Shown here: positions 49,171-61,911 of the stretch, piece after piece | Numbering within the stretch: position 1 is the first letter of the stretch | Layout of the letters: every line of letters begins with the position of its first letter | Assembly (NCBI RefSeq): GCF_006385555.1 | Contig: NZ_CP041036.1 | Coordinates: forward strand, 2,542,001-2,606,000 | DNA from: Shewanella polaris | Lineage (GTDB): Bacteria; Pseudomonadota; Gammaproteobacteria; Enterobacterales; Shewanellaceae | Direction: 5' to 3' | Length of the DNA: 64,000 bases | Translations under genes and position numbers: made by a program | The notes under the pieces: generated by a model | Seen by the model: only the letters and a program-made list of their open reading frames with translations | What the model was told of the DNA's origin: nothing | The model's database searches: none

Positions 49171-51078
49171 TTACACTTTATCTATTGCTTCATTGTTAGC
49201 ATCAAATGATTCTGGAAGCTTCAATTCGTTTTCATCAGTATCTTCATCCATCGCCTGTTTTAACCGTTCCTCATATTGCAGGAAAAGTTTAATAAAATCA
49301 TTACTAAAACTTTTACCGCCCGATTCACTTAGCCAATTTTCATATAAACGTTTTGAAGCTTCTTTTTCAATACGTTGATAAGTCGCTTTTCTTCTCGCCA
49401 CTGAAGCGTCTGAATACCCCAATAATTGCAGCGATTCGGCCCCCACCTCTAAAGCAGAATGGTACGTTTCAAACTCAACAATATCGGCACCCGCTGCACG
49501 CAATAAATGTCCGTGCCCACGGTCAAAGGCTCTGGCCGCTATTTTAAGCTTTGGATAAGTATGAGTTAAATATTTAACCAACTCCACACTGCTTTCACGA
49601 TTATCGATTGCAACCACAAACAAAGAAGCTTCGGCAACACCTGCCATTTTTAACAAATCAGGACGAGTCGCATCACCATAGTAAGCTTTAGTGTTAATAC
49701 GTCGAATTGAGTCAATTTGTGAAGCTTGATGATCAAGCACTACCGTTTTGATGCCATTAGAAATCAATAATCGATTAACAATTTGGCCAAAACGACCAAT
49801 ACCGGCAATGATCACACTACCCACTTCTTCAATATCATCTTGGGTGCGTTGATTGGTTTTATTCTGAAATCGGGGAGAAATGACCTTGTCGAATAAAATA
49901 AACAAACCAGGAGTTAAAAACATCGACAGCGCAACCACTATTGATAATGTTTGCGCCATTGCTGTTGGCAACACGTGCTGCTGCACGCTGAAATTTAATA
50001 ATACAAATCCGAATTCACCAGCTTGAGCAAGACTTAGCGTAAACAACCATCGATCACTGCCTTTAATTCGAAAAATCAATGCCAACAGATAAAGTACAAT
50101 GCCTTTAATTAACATGACACCTAAGGTCATTAATATAATCTCAGCGAAATTGGCAAATAACACTGTAAAATCAATACCTGCGCCAACGGTTATAAAGAAC
50201 AACCCTAATAATAATCCTTTAAAAGGACCAATATTGGCTTCAAGTTCATGTTTAAATTCACTATTGGCAAGCACTACACCTGCTAAAAAAGTGCCTAGAG
50301 CAGGTGAAATCCCAACTAAACTCATTAAGGCAGCAATACCAATAACTAACATAAGCGCTGCCGCAGTAGAAATCTCTTTTACACCTGAATCAGCGACCAT
50401 TTTAAATAATGGCCGGCTGAGATAATGTCCGCCTAATACAACCACCCCGATGGCAAGCAGTAACACAATGGCATAAGCCCATCCAGGCATATTAGCCACC
50501 AAAGATAATGAGTCATGCTGCTCATTAGCAACAGCCATCGCCCCTTGCGCCTTTTCAACCAATTCCGGCAACGCTAATAATGGAATAAAAGCTAGCATAG
50601 GGATAACGGCTATATCTTGAAACAACAACACCGAAAATGCATTTTTACCGGCACTGGTTTTATTCAATCGTTTTTCGGATAAGGTTTGCAACACGATTGC
50701 TGTGGATGATAATGAAAAAATCAATCCAATTGTCAGTGCGGTACTAAAACCGTAACCAGCATAAATAGCACACGCCAATACCGCCGATACAGATCCTAAA
50801 ACTTGTAAGCCACCTAACCCTAACAAGCGGTTTCTCATCGCCCATAGCATTTTGGGTTCGAGTTCTAAGCCCACTAAAAATAACATCATCACCACACCAA
50901 ATTCGGCGAAGTGTTGAATTGTATTGGTTTCACTGCCGACTAGACCAATAATAGGCCCAATAACCACACCAGCAATGAGATAGCCTAATACAGAACCTAA
51001 TCCCAGCTTTTTGGCTAAAGGCACAGCAATTACCGCAGCTGTCAAATAGATAAAAGCTTGTAAAAAATACTCGGTCAT
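49171..51078 (-). CDS. CPA2-family monovalent cation:proton antiporter, KefB/KefC-like
   Basis: 635 residues. About twelve transmembrane helices in residues 1-380 form the Na/H-exchanger domain, with GLIFSLSSTAIVLQTLSE and LGTFLAGVVLANSEFKHELEANI typical of Kef proteins. A TrkA-N (RCK) nucleotide-binding domain follows near 405-520 (VIIAGIGRFGQIVNRLL, then YGDATRPDLLKMAGV), and a charged C-terminal tail. It should export K+ or exchange it for protons, possibly under glutathione or nucleotide control. No KefF/KefG partner is adjacent. Confidence 0.88.
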   Translation of the reverse strand: MTEYFLQAFIYLTAAVIAVPLAKKLGLGSVLGYLIAGVVIGPIIGLVGSETNTIQHFAEFGVVMMLFLVGLELEPKMLWAMRNRLLGLGGLQVLGSVSAVLACAIYAGYGFSTALTIGLIFSLSSTAIVLQTLSEKRLNKTSAGKNAFSVLLFQDIAVIPMLAFIPLLALPELVEKAQGAMAVANEQHDSLSLVANMPGWAYAIVLLLAIGVVVLGGHYLSRPLFKMVADSGVKEISTAAALMLVIGIAALMSLVGISPALGTFLAGVVLANSEFKHELEANIGPFKGLLLGLFFITVGAGIDFTVLFANFAEIILMTLGVMLIKGIVLYLLALIFRIKGSDRWLFTLSLAQAGEFGFVLLNFSVQQHVLPTAMAQTLSIVVALSMFLTPGLFILFDKVISPRFQNKTNQRTQDDIEEVGSVIIAGIGRFGQIVNRLLISNGIKTVVLDHQASQIDSIRRINTKAYYGDATRPDLLKMAGVAEASLFVVAIDNRESSVELVKYLTHTYPKLKIAARAFDRGHGHLLRAAGADIVEFETYHSALEVGAESLQLLGYSDASVARRKATYQRIEKEASKRLYENWLSESGGKSFSNDFIKLFLQYEERLKQAMDEDTDENELKLPESFDANNEAIDKV

Positions 51079-51213
51079 TTATTTATCCCAAACAATAAAA
51101 GCTCATCGTCACTTTTGACATCTATTAAATTTAGACATCTGGTACTTTAGATATCGGCTATCTCGGCTTGCCTGAACGACAAAAACACAAAACATCAGTA
51201 TATTACTGGATGA

Positions 51214-51996
51214 TTACACTGGATTAACAATATCAATAAAATGATGTTCGATATTATATTTTTCCGCTAAATGCTCACCTAAAGCTTGGATGCCAAATTG
51301 CTCCGTAGCATGATGGCCGGCAGCAAAGTAATGTAACCCTTGTTCAATTGCAGCATGGAAGGTGCGTTCTGACACTTCGCCACTAATAAATGCATCAACC
51401 CCCATTTGTGCAGCATAGTCGATGTAATCTTGCGCACCACCAGTACACCATGCCAAAGTCGAGATCATTTTAGTATCATCGCCTATGTGCAACGGTTTAC
51501 GTTTTAACACTTTGTTGAGTAAGTCGCTAAATTCGGCAACCGTTAATGAATGCTCTAAATGGCCTTGCCATAACAAATCTTGTGGTACAGGCTCATAAAC
51601 TCTTGGGCTGATAATGCCTAATTTTTGAGCCAATTGAGCATTATTACCCACACCATGATGGGCATCTAAGGGTAAATGATAGCCAAATAAACTAATATCG
51701 TGATCCATTAATGCTTTGATTCGGCGATATTTCATCCCAGTGATAATTTCTGGTTCATTTTTCCAAAAAAAACCATGATGGACTAAAATTGCATCGGCAT
51801 TAACCTTTACCGCTGCATCAATTAACGCCTGACAAGCTGTAACACCAGTAACAATAGTGCGAATGTTCGACTTACCTTCGACTTGTAAGCCATTTGGCGC
51901 ATAATCTTTAAAAGCATGAACATTTAAAAAAGTATCAAGATACGTTGCCAATTCTTGACGTAAAATAATCGATGAATGTTGATGACTTGTGGACAT
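51214..51996 (-). CDS. Nif3-like dinuclear metal-centre protein (YbgI family)
   Basis: 260 residues, near the 247 of E. coli YbgI. The metal ligands are visible in ILVHHGFFWKNE (tandem His), HLPLDAHHGVGNN and the C-terminal SGEVSERTFHAAIEQGLHYFAAGHHATEQ. The family forms toroidal hexamers with two metals per chain; it is also annotated as GTP cyclohydrolase I type 2, but that activity is poorly supported. ATG 51996 follows a short spacer. It stands alone. Confidence 0.9.
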   Translation of the reverse strand: MSTSHQHSSIILRQELATYLDTFLNVHAFKDYAPNGLQVEGKSNIRTIVTGVTACQALIDAAVKVNADAILVHHGFFWKNEPEIITGMKYRRIKALMDHDISLFGYHLPLDAHHGVGNNAQLAQKLGIISPRVYEPVPQDLLWQGHLEHSLTVAEFSDLLNKVLKRKPLHIGDDTKMISTLAWCTGGAQDYIDYAAQMGVDAFISGEVSERTFHAAIEQGLHYFAAGHHATEQFGIQALGEHLAEKYNIEHHFIDIVNPV

Positions 51997-52339
51997 AATA
52001 AATCCTAAAAAAGAACTAAACCTAAATGGAAGACAACATAAGGTTATTGATAATAATAATTATATTATCACTCGTTGTTGAGTGACAACAATATTAGTTT
52101 ACTCAATTATTTGAGCCTTCGCGAAGTTTATCTAACTCAATATAATTATTTAAAACAACAAAATTAACACAATAAATAACGTACAAAAGCCTGCAACATA
52201 ATTAACGTCAATGATTACCAATACATCGTAAAAAAATCACAAGTTTGAGCCGTTTTGTTGTGAAAAATCCCATTTTTTTGCATTGAATTGGACTTTTGTT
52301 GTATTAACACTTTAAAATTAATAGCAACCTTAATTTAAC
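51997..52339. other. AT-rich intergenic region
   Basis: 343 bases between divergent genes. A plausible rightward promoter is TTGGAC (52288-52293), a 17-base spacer and TTTAAA (52311-52316), which would drive the orphan gene at 52364. No other structure or open frame seen. Confidence 0.5.
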
Positions 52340-52363
52340 ATGATCACAAATAGGTTATTAACT

Positions 52364-52705
52364 ATGACAATATTGACTAAAGAAGAAGTCATCAGCCAGC
52401 TACAAACAGCACTTGAACAGCAGTCTGGCAAAGCTGTTTCTATTGAGCAAGCTGGGAGCTGGTACAAAATCGACGGTGGCAAGTCAGTACGCTTTAGCGA
52501 ACTTGAATCGATGCATGCTGAGTTAACGGCATCGTCAGCTAAAAAAGTGCCAGTGAAAACGACCAGTAAACCTGCGGTAAAGACAGCAAAAAAAGTAGCA
52601 GTTAACAAAGTTGAATCAACCTCAGGCGGATTAACACCTAAGCAGTTATGGCGTCAAAAACTCGAAAATACAACAGGTAAGCAAACGTTACCTCGAGGGT
52701 TTTAA
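52364..52705 (+). CDS. Orphan small basic protein
   Basis: 113 residues from ATG 52364, chosen because an AGG stands about 9 bases before it, while the ATG at 52340 has nothing. Not recognised. An N-terminal helical part (KEEVISQLQTALEQQSGKAVS), a beta-like WYKIDGGKSVRFSELESM, a Lys/Ala/Thr/Val linker (KKVPVKTTSKPAVKTAKKVAV) and a C-terminal LTPKQLWRQKLENTTGKQTLPRGF. The basic linker resembles those of nucleic-acid-binding proteins such as ProQ. Probably lineage-specific; a bidirectional terminator follows. Confidence 0.65.
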   Translation: MTILTKEEVISQLQTALEQQSGKAVSIEQAGSWYKIDGGKSVRFSELESMHAELTASSAKKVPVKTTSKPAVKTAKKVAVNKVESTSGGLTPKQLWRQKLENTTGKQTLPRGF

Positions 52706-52759
52706 TTATCTTTAATCATAGCTAGCGCGGTTAGTTTAATAAAGATACAAACTGCGATA

Positions 52760-52793
52760 TAAAACAACAGGAGCCCAGTCTCCTGTTGTTTTA
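52760..52793. terminator. Bidirectional terminator between convergent genes
   Basis: AACAACAGGAG-CCCAGT-CTCCTGTTGTT with A/T flanks on both sides, between the orphan gene at 52364 and the leftward glycine-zipper gene. Confidence 0.88.
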
Positions 52794-52802
52794 TATCTAA
52801 TA

Positions 52803-53291
52803 TTACATCGCCAGATCAACTCTGACATAACCCGTTAAGTAAACCACCCTAACTTCATCACCAGCATTAAAACTCATACCAGGATCAACATCCTGAATCA
52901 CCATGACTTCAGTTCCATCATCTTGTTTTATCATCAATTCAACTAACTTGTTTTCAAGATAATATTGTTGATTTCCGTGCTGACTACCAATGCCACCGCC
53001 AATTAATGCACCAAGCACTGTTGCAACATCTTGCCCTGAACCGCCACCAAACTGATGACCTATAACACCACCTATTAATGCGCCACCAAAGGTTTTCCAA
53101 CCACTATGACTATCTTCAACAAGCTGTTTTTGGGTGACATGCTTAACTGATTCAATCTGACCATAAACGACTTTCTCAACAGGAACAGCCTGGTTGCGCT
53201 CATAAGCAGCTTGGCTTTGCCCACAAAACAGACAAAGACTCAACAATATTGCAAAAAATACCTTTAAACTTACCGTTATCATTTTAAACAT
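52803..53291 (-). CDS. Glycine-zipper (SlyB/17 kDa antigen-like) envelope protein
   Basis: 162 residues with a signal peptide (VFFAILLSLCLFCGQSQA). No lipobox Cys stands at the cleavage site, though CGQSQAA leaves some doubt. The core has a glycine-zipper 2TM segment (FGGALIGGVIGHQFGGGSGQDVATVLGALIGGGIGSQHG), followed by a C-terminal beta domain (MVIQDVDPGMSFNAGDEVRVVYL). Related proteins such as SlyB and PcpY support outer-membrane integrity. It is divergent from aat. Confidence 0.8.
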   Translation of the reverse strand: MFKMITVSLKVFFAILLSLCLFCGQSQAAYERNQAVPVEKVVYGQIESVKHVTQKQLVEDSHSGWKTFGGALIGGVIGHQFGGGSGQDVATVLGALIGGGIGSQHGNQQYYLENKLVELMIKQDDGTEVMVIQDVDPGMSFNAGDEVRVVYLTGYVRVDLAM

Positions 53292-53342
53292 GGCTTTTTT
53301 CCGCTAAATTAACCACAAGATATAATAAATAATATACCCAAT

Positions 53343-54050
53343 TTGAACTCACTGTCTTATTTAAATCAATCCATCGGCTTTCCTTCTCCAGAAGAAGCCC
53401 TCACTAGTCCTAATGGCTTATTAGCGATTGGAGGTGACTTACGCCCTGTTCGCTTAGCGGAAGCTTATTATCAAGGTATATTCCCTTGGTTTAATGCCGA
53501 TGACCCTATTTTGTGGTGGTCACCCAATCCTCGAGCCGTATTCACACTCAGCCATCCTTTTGGCAGTAAAAGCTTAAGAAAAAGTCTTAAAAAATCCACA
53601 TGGCGATATACCATTAATCATGCATTTTTGGATGTGATCACAGCTTGCGCACAACCCCGTGATGCACAAGATGGAACTTGGATTTCGCCTGAAATTCAAA
53701 TGGCTTATTATGAACTTCATCTCCAAGGTCGTGCTCATTCCATTGAAGTATGGGACGGTGAAATGTTAGTCGGAGGTTTGTACGGCGTTCCAGTAGGAGG
53801 TGTTTTTTGCGGTGAATCAATGTTTCATAAACAAACCAATGCATCAAAAGCTGCATTCGCTATACTTAACCAACACTTGGTGAAACATGATTTTCAATTA
53901 ATTGATGCTCAAGTGATGAATCCACATTTAGACAGTCTTGGCGCTAGCGCAATACCGAGAAGCGAATTTCTGTCGAGGCTCCATCGCTCTCGAGATCAAA
54001 CCATGTCGCCGTTAATGTGGTCTAAACAAGAGGTGTTTATTGAATTCTAA
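53343..54050 (+). CDS. aat: Leucyl/phenylalanyl-tRNA-protein transferase
   Basis: 235 residues (E. coli 234). Adds Leu or Phe to N-terminal Lys or Arg, making primary N-degrons. [45 protein letters not shown] and [18 protein letters not shown] are family hallmarks. The start appears to be TTG 53343, since no in-frame ATG or GTG gives the conserved N-terminus, and its ribosome-binding site is weak. The end overlaps bpt by 11 bases. Confidence 0.94.
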   Translation: MNSLSYLNQSIGFPSPEEALTSPNGLLAIGGDLRPVRLAEAYYQGIFPWFNADDPILWWSPNPRAVFTLSHPFGSKSLRKSLKKSTWRYTINHAFLDVITACAQPRDAQDGTWISPEIQMAYYELHLQGRAHSIEVWDGEMLVGGLYGVPVGGVFCGESMFHKQTNASKAAFAILNQHLVKHDFQLIDAQVMNPHLDSLGASAIPRSEFLSRLHRSRDQTMSPLMWSKQEVFIEF

Positions 54051-54759
54051 ATCTGTCAGTGTAGGGATAAGCCAACTTTTTGATTGCAACTATATCGAAG
54101 GCAACAAAGAACAATTATTGGTCATCCAAGAACCTCAAATAGATGCCGCACTGTTTGAACAACTTCTTGCAATGGGATTTCGTCGTAACGGAAGTGCCAT
54201 TTATAAACCTCGTTGTCCAAGTTGCCAAGAATGTCAACCTATTCGATTGAATGTAAATGATTTTACCCTATCAAAACGTCAAAAAAGAACCTTGAAAAAC
54301 AATCAAGATTTGCATTGGAAAGTCAGTCATATATCACGACCTGAGCATTATGACTTGTATGAGCGTTACATCAACGAACGTCACAACGATGGGCCAATGT
54401 TTCCAGCATCACAAACCCAATATGATGATTTTTTATTATCTGACTGGTTACCACCAATGTTTATTGAATTATTTGATCAAGACCAATTAATTGGGGTGGC
54501 AGTAACCGATGAAATGGCACTGAGTTTCTCAGCGATTTACAGTTATTTCGACCCTGATTATGCTGAGCGTTCATTGGGGTCATTGATGATTTTAATCCAA
54601 TGTCAATTAGCGAAATCTTTAGGTAAGCATTTTTTGTATTTGGGCTATCAAATTGATCAGAATCGGAAAATGTGCTACAAACGCCAATACCGTCCATATC
54701 AAATTTTAACGGTACAAGGTTGGCAAATAGGTGAAAATCTTACACCTATTTCTGTTTAA
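54040..54759 (+). CDS. bpt: Aspartate/glutamate leucyltransferase (Bpt)
   Basis: 239 residues of the ATE family, bacterial Bpt branch, adding Leu to N-terminal Asp and Glu. The four Cys motif of ATE proteins is visible (CNYIEG and [11 protein letters not shown]), and [11 protein letters not shown] near the end. The start is TTG 54040, with GAGGTG at ideal spacing inside aat. Enteric bacteria such as E. coli lack Bpt, but Vibrio and Shewanella have it next to aat. infA follows after 76 bases. Confidence 0.93.
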   Translation: MNSKSVSVGISQLFDCNYIEGNKEQLLVIQEPQIDAALFEQLLAMGFRRNGSAIYKPRCPSCQECQPIRLNVNDFTLSKRQKRTLKNNQDLHWKVSHISRPEHYDLYERYINERHNDGPMFPASQTQYDDFLLSDWLPPMFIELFDQDQLIGVAVTDEMALSFSAIYSYFDPDYAERSLGSLMILIQCQLAKSLGKHFLYLGYQIDQNRKMCYKRQYRPYQILTVQGWQIGENLTPISV

Positions 54760-54823
54760 CGCCCTTTACAGTTCGGCATTTTTGGGGCATGATACGCCCG
54801 ATTTTTTCATATTTGAAGGCTAA

Positions 54824-55054
<231 letters not shown>

Positions 55055-55073
55055 TCGCTAGCCTCAACAATGT

Positions 55074-55101
55074 AAAAACCGACTGCCTGTCGGTTTTTTT
55101 G
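55074..55101 (+). terminator. Rho-independent terminator of infA
   Basis: ACCGAC-TGCCT-GTCGGT followed by a seven-T run, 20 bases after the infA stop. Confidence 0.9.
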
Positions 55102-55383
55102 TTGTTATACCAAACTGCATATAAAGCTATTCAACGCAAAGCTACACGCATGATACAAGACGTGTGTTCAACGTAATGGGTATCCCCTTATCAGAACATT
55201 CAACCAAATACAGTAATGGTTGTAATCCGTTTTGCAGAAGCTCGTCATACGGTCCACTACTATGTTGTATTGATAAAAAAGGGCATGCCCATTTTCCATC
55301 AATATCCATTGAATTGAACAGTAAGAAATGCTTTGAGTTGATAATTTAATTTTGAAGTCTGGTTAGGCGCAATTAACACACAT

Positions 55384-55414
55384 AAAAAAAGATGACCCAT
55401 AGGTCATCTTTTTT
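55384..55414 (-). terminator. Rho-independent terminator of clpA
   Basis: AAAAAAAGATGACC-CATA-GGTCATCTTTTTT, a perfect stem, about 17 bases after the clpA stop on the leftward strand. Confidence 0.9.
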
Positions 55415-55430
55415 ATGCGAGTTAAACGAT

Positions 55431-57689
55431 TTACGAGACTTTTTCTAACGACTCGCAATCAATATTGATCTCACCGTCTTTAACATCAATATGCGCAATA
55501 CCACCTCGCTCAAGTACACCAAACAAGATTTCATCTGCTAACGGACGTTTAATCAATTCAGTCACTACACGCGCCATTGGACGAGCCCCCATCGACTTGT
55601 CATAACCCTTCTCAGCAAGCAAGGTCCGCGCTTCATCACTAACATCTAAGGTGACTCGTTTATCGTCAAGTTGTGCCTGTAACTCAACTAAGAACTTATC
55701 AACCACTTTTGCGATTACCGTCATATCCAAATGATTAAACCATACGATTGAATCTAATCGATTACGGAATTCTGGTGAAAAGACTTTATTAATTTCAGCC
55801 AACGCATCTTGAGTATGGTCTTGTTGTCTAAAACCAATCGATTTACGAATAGTTTCTTGTACACCGGCATTAGTTGTCATGACTAAAGTCACATTTCTAA
55901 AGTCAGCTTTGCGACCATTATTGTCGGTCAAGGTACCGTGATCCATCACTTGCAGAAGCAAGTTAAATACATCAGGGTGCGCCTTTTCAATTTCATCAAG
56001 TAGCACCACACAATGTGGATTTTTAAGCACAGCATCCGTTAGCAACCCACCTTGATCGTAACCGACATAACCAGGAGGAGCACCAATCAAACGTGACACG
56101 GTATGACGTTCCATGTATTCAGACATATCAAAGCGGATCAGTTTAAGATTGAGACAATTGGCCAATTGGTTGGTGACTTCTGTTTTACCCACACCAGTAG
56201 GACCAGCAAACATAAAGCTACCAACAGGCTTTTTCTCAGAACCTAAACCACTACGAGACAAGCGTATGGCAGCACTAAGGCTCTCAATCGCTTTGTCTTG
56301 GCCAAAGACAACCATCTTAAGGTTACGTTCTAGGTTGCGCAGCATATCCTTGTCAGTCGACGATACCGACTTCTCAGGAATACGAGCTAACTTAGCAATG
56401 ATGGCCTCAATTTCGGCTTGACCAATGGTTTTTTTACGTTTGCTTTGCGGCATCATCACCATACGAGCGCCCGCTTCGTCAATCACATCAATAGCTTTGT
56501 CAGGTAAATGACGATCATTAATGTGTTTGGCCGATAAAATAGCGGCACTACTAATGGCTGCTTGGGTATAGCGTACACCATGATATTCTTCGTACTTAGA
56601 CTTAAGTCCCATCAAAATCTTGGTGGTTTCGGCTACCGATGGTTCATTGATATCAATTTTCTGGAAGCGACGCGCTAAGGCACGATCTTTTTCAAAAATA
56701 CTTTGATATTCTTGGAACGTGGTTGACCCCATACAACGTAATTTACCGCTGGACAATAATGGTTTCAGTAAATTAGACGCATCCATCACGCCACCAGATG
56801 CGGCACCAGCACCAATAATGGTATGAATTTCATCAATAAACAAAATAGCATGTTCGTCCGCAGCCAATTCTTTTAGTAAGCTTTTAAAGCGTTTCTCAAA
56901 ATCACCACGGTATTTAGTACCCGCTAATAACGCACCTAAATCTAACGAATACACAGTCGCATTAGCCATGACATCAGGGACTTGTTTATTGACTATTCGA
57001 TAAGCCAAACCTTCTGCTATAGCCGTTTTACCTACACCAGCTTCACCCACTAGCAAAGGATTATTTTTACGGCGACGACAGAGAGTTTGAATAGCACGTT
57101 CAATTTCAGCATCTCGACCAATTAATGGATCGATAATACCGTCTTGGGCTAATTGATTTAAATTAGCGGCAAATTGCGCCAACATACTACGGTCTTCTGA
57201 GTTTTCAGCTTGATCGTCACTACGCTCATGATCATGTGCTTCACCAGAATCGTCTTCTTTAGCCATGCCATGAGAAATGTAATTAACGACATCTAAGCGA
57301 GAAATATCACAACGACGGAGTAAATAAACCGCTTGCGATTCTTGTTCACTAAAAATAGCCACTAGCACATTTGCGCCAGAAACTTCGTTACGACCAGACG
57401 ACTGCACATGAAAAACGGCACGTTGCAAAACTCGTTGAAATCCCAAGGTTGGTTGAGTTTCACGTTCTTCAGTTGATTCGGCAATAATGGGCGTGGTTTG
57501 TTGAATAAAATTAGCCACTTCTTCTCGTAAACGATTAACATCCGCACCACAAGCCACTAACGCCTCGTATGCAGCGGGATTATCAATCAGCGCTAATAAT
57601 AAATGTTCTACCGTCATGTACTCATGACGTGAATCTCTAGCTTGCTGAAACGCTAGGTTCAAGGTGACTTCCAGATCTTTGTTCAGCAT
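55431..57689 (-). CDS. clpA: ATP-dependent Clp protease ATP-binding subunit ClpA
   Basis: 752 residues (E. coli 758). Hexameric AAA+ unfoldase for ClpP. N-terminal repeats that bind ClpS (DLEVTLNLAFQQARDSRHEYMTVEHLLLAL), first Walker A GEAGVGKTA near residue 220, second GPTGVGKTE near 500, and IDEIHT/LLDEIEKAH Walker B motifs. The ClpP-binding IGF-type loop is IGFRQQ. ATG 57689 follows AGGGG; an upstream GTG is possible. clpS lies 42 bases upstream, so they form a unit. Confidence 0.97.
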   Translation of the reverse strand: MLNKDLEVTLNLAFQQARDSRHEYMTVEHLLLALIDNPAAYEALVACGADVNRLREEVANFIQQTTPIIAESTEERETQPTLGFQRVLQRAVFHVQSSGRNEVSGANVLVAIFSEQESQAVYLLRRCDISRLDVVNYISHGMAKEDDSGEAHDHERSDDQAENSEDRSMLAQFAANLNQLAQDGIIDPLIGRDAEIERAIQTLCRRRKNNPLLVGEAGVGKTAIAEGLAYRIVNKQVPDVMANATVYSLDLGALLAGTKYRGDFEKRFKSLLKELAADEHAILFIDEIHTIIGAGAASGGVMDASNLLKPLLSSGKLRCMGSTTFQEYQSIFEKDRALARRFQKIDINEPSVAETTKILMGLKSKYEEYHGVRYTQAAISSAAILSAKHINDRHLPDKAIDVIDEAGARMVMMPQSKRKKTIGQAEIEAIIAKLARIPEKSVSSTDKDMLRNLERNLKMVVFGQDKAIESLSAAIRLSRSGLGSEKKPVGSFMFAGPTGVGKTEVTNQLANCLNLKLIRFDMSEYMERHTVSRLIGAPPGYVGYDQGGLLTDAVLKNPHCVVLLDEIEKAHPDVFNLLLQVMDHGTLTDNNGRKADFRNVTLVMTTNAGVQETIRKSIGFRQQDHTQDALAEINKVFSPEFRNRLDSIVWFNHLDMTVIAKVVDKFLVELQAQLDDKRVTLDVSDEARTLLAEKGYDKSMGARPMARVVTELIKRPLADEILFGVLERGGIAHIDVKDGEINIDCESLEKVS

Positions 57690-57731
57690 AAGCACCCCTT
57701 TAATTTTGCCACTGACTGTGAGAAATCGATA

Positions 57732-58040
57732 TTATGCTTTCTCTAATAGACACAGTAACGGATGTTGGTTTTCTCTTGCAAACTGATTTACTTGAAAAAC
57801 TTTTGTCTCAGCTATTCCAAATGGAAACACACCACATAACCCTTTACCTTGATTATGGATCGCTAACATAATCTCTACAGCTTGCTCTTCATTTTTCTCA
57901 AAGAAACGTTGTAATACTTCTACCACAAAGTCCATCGGGGTGTAATCATCATTGTTTAGCACCACCTTATACATATTGGGTGGTTGTAGTTCAGATTCAA
58001 CCTTTTCTTTAATATTCTCTACACTACCTAATTTAGCCAT
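57732..58040 (-). CDS. clpS: ClpS adaptor protein
   Basis: 102 residues (E. coli 106). Recognises N-degron residues (Leu, Phe, Tyr, Trp) and passes substrates to ClpA. The binding motif [24 protein letters not shown] and the H of [24 protein letters not shown] are present. It precedes clpA and is divergent from cspD, the E. coli arrangement. Confidence 0.96.
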   Translation of the reverse strand: MAKLGSVENIKEKVESELQPPNMYKVVLNNDDYTPMDFVVEVLQRFFEKNEEQAVEIMLAIHNQGKGLCGVFPFGIAETKVFQVNQFARENQHPLLCLLEKA

Positions 58041-58123
58041 AGTTTAATACTAGCCTCTCGTTTGGTTCCCGACCACTTGATGTTATTAAATTAATTAAAT
58101 GTTAGCTTTTTGTTAATTACCGC

Positions 58124-58152
58124 TTGACATCTTTTCGTACAAATTTCATTCT
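58124..58152 (+). promoter_or_regulatory. Candidate sigma-70 promoter of cspD
   Basis: TTGACA (58124-58129), 17-base spacer and CATTCT (58147-58152): a perfect -35 with a weak -10. It would give a 5' untranslated region of about 78 bases before cspD. Confidence 0.4.
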
Positions 58153-58236
58153 GTTTGCTAGGCGGCAAATACTAGACCGCTGGATAATAAGTTTTACTAT
58201 CTTACTGGTAAGTAGACAACAGAAGGAAGTGGAAGT

Positions 58237-58443
58237 ATGGCAAACGGAACTGTTAAATGGTTCAACAACGCCAAAGGATTCGGGTTTATTTGCCCTGATC
58301 AGGGTGGCGAAGATGTATTTGCGCACTATTCAACTATCGAAATGGAAGGTTATCGTACCTTAAAAGCAGGTCAACCTGTATGCTTCGAGATTGAAGAAGG
58401 CCCTAAAGGAATGCATGCTTCGGCCATCTCGCCAACAAAGTAA
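58237..58443 (+). CDS. cspD: Cold-shock domain protein CspD
   Basis: 68 residues (E. coli CspD 74). Single OB fold with RNP1 KGFGFI and RNP2 VFAHYS: GTVKWFNNAKGFGFICPDQ and DVFAHYSTIEMEGYRTL. The position beside clpS and the YRTLKAGQPVCFEIEEGPKGMHA segment place it with CspD, the stationary-phase, replication-inhibiting type, rather than CspA. A ribosome-binding site AAGGAAGTGGAAGT precedes it and a terminator follows. Confidence 0.93.
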   Translation: MANGTVKWFNNAKGFGFICPDQGGEDVFAHYSTIEMEGYRTLKAGQPVCFEIEEGPKGMHASAISPTK

Positions 58444-58462
58444 TTGGGGAGATTATAAAACA

Positions 58463-58498
58463 AAAAGACAGAGATTTTAATCCCTGTCTTTTTTTTTA
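58463..58498 (+). terminator. Rho-independent terminator of cspD
   Basis: AAAGACAG-(loop)-CTGTCTT followed by eight or more T, about 20 bases after the cspD stop. Confidence 0.85.
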
Positions 58499-58600
58499 CC
58501 TAAAAAAGCGTCAATTAGGTCAATTTAATACACCTTCAGGTGAAGGTGTATTCATTCAATCGCTCACGCTTCGCTTAATGAGCAGAGAACACTCACCCAA

Positions 58601-61206
<2,606 letters not shown>

Positions 61207-61878
61207 ATGTCAAAAATTGGTAAATTCAACTCATTCACGAAAAAATCAACTACAAATAGAGTTGATACGCCGACAAAACCAGCCTATCGAAACAAGGCAA
61301 AGTCGCGCCCCCCACAAAAACCACGACCAGAAAACCCCGTCATCGTATTATTCAACAAACCTTTTGATGTGTTATGCCAATTTACCGACGAAGCTGGCCG
61401 GCAAACATTGAAAGACTTTATTCCAGTAGCCGATGTATATGCCGCAGGACGATTAGACCGCGACAGTGAAGGCTTGTTATTACTGACTAATGACGGGCAA
61501 TTACAAGCTCAAATAACTCAACCGAATAAAAAAACCTTTAAAACTTATTGGGTGCAAGTTGAAGGTGAGCCATCAACTGAAGCCATTGAGGCCCTTTCTA
61601 ATGGTGTAATGTTAAAGGACGGAATGACCTTACCAGCAAAAGTTCGCGTAATGACACCCCCTGATATTTGGCCTAGAAATCCACCGGTGCGTGAACGGAA
61701 ATTAATTCCAACAACTTGGCTTGAAGTTCAAATTTGCGAAGGTAGAAACCGTCAAGTGAGAAGAATGACGGCTCATGTTGGCCATCCAACCCTAAGATTA
61801 ATCCGTTATAAAATAGGTCAATGGTGTCTAGATGATTTACCCAATGGCGAATATAAAGTGCTCAGTACTAGAAAATAA
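61207..61878 (+). CDS. rluE: 23S rRNA pseudouridine(2457) synthase RluE
   Basis: 223 residues (E. coli 217). The N-terminal 40 residues are basic and disordered; the catalytic core starts [21 protein letters not shown], with catalytic Asp in [41 protein letters not shown] is the conserved C-terminal RNA-binding segment. The gene order rluE-nudJ-mnmA-hflD is the E. coli one. The start ATG 61207 has a weak ribosome-binding site. Confidence 0.94.
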   Translation: MSKIGKFNSFTKKSTTNRVDTPTKPAYRNKAKSRPPQKPRPENPVIVLFNKPFDVLCQFTDEAGRQTLKDFIPVADVYAAGRLDRDSEGLLLLTNDGQLQAQITQPNKKTFKTYWVQVEGEPSTEAIEALSNGVMLKDGMTLPAKVRVMTPPDIWPRNPPVRERKLIPTTWLEVQICEGRNRQVRRMTAHVGHPTLRLIRYKIGQWCLDDLPNGEYKVLSTRK

Positions 61879-61911
61879 TCATCAAGAATTGGCTTAAAGC
61901 AGGAGAAAAGG

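Larger units (their letters stand above)
55055..55430. other. Intergenic region between infA and clpA
   Basis: 376 bases bounded by the infA terminator and the clpA terminator. Between them, about 280 bases hold no supported gene; a 61-codon open frame at 55164-55349 has Cys/Ser-rich sequence with no ribosome-binding site and no family resemblance. Confidence 0.6.

Noticed and set aside
55164..55349. A 61-codon open frame between infA and clpA
   Set aside because: No ribosome-binding site, no hydrophobic or domain pattern, and a Cys/Ser-rich composition typical of chance frames.
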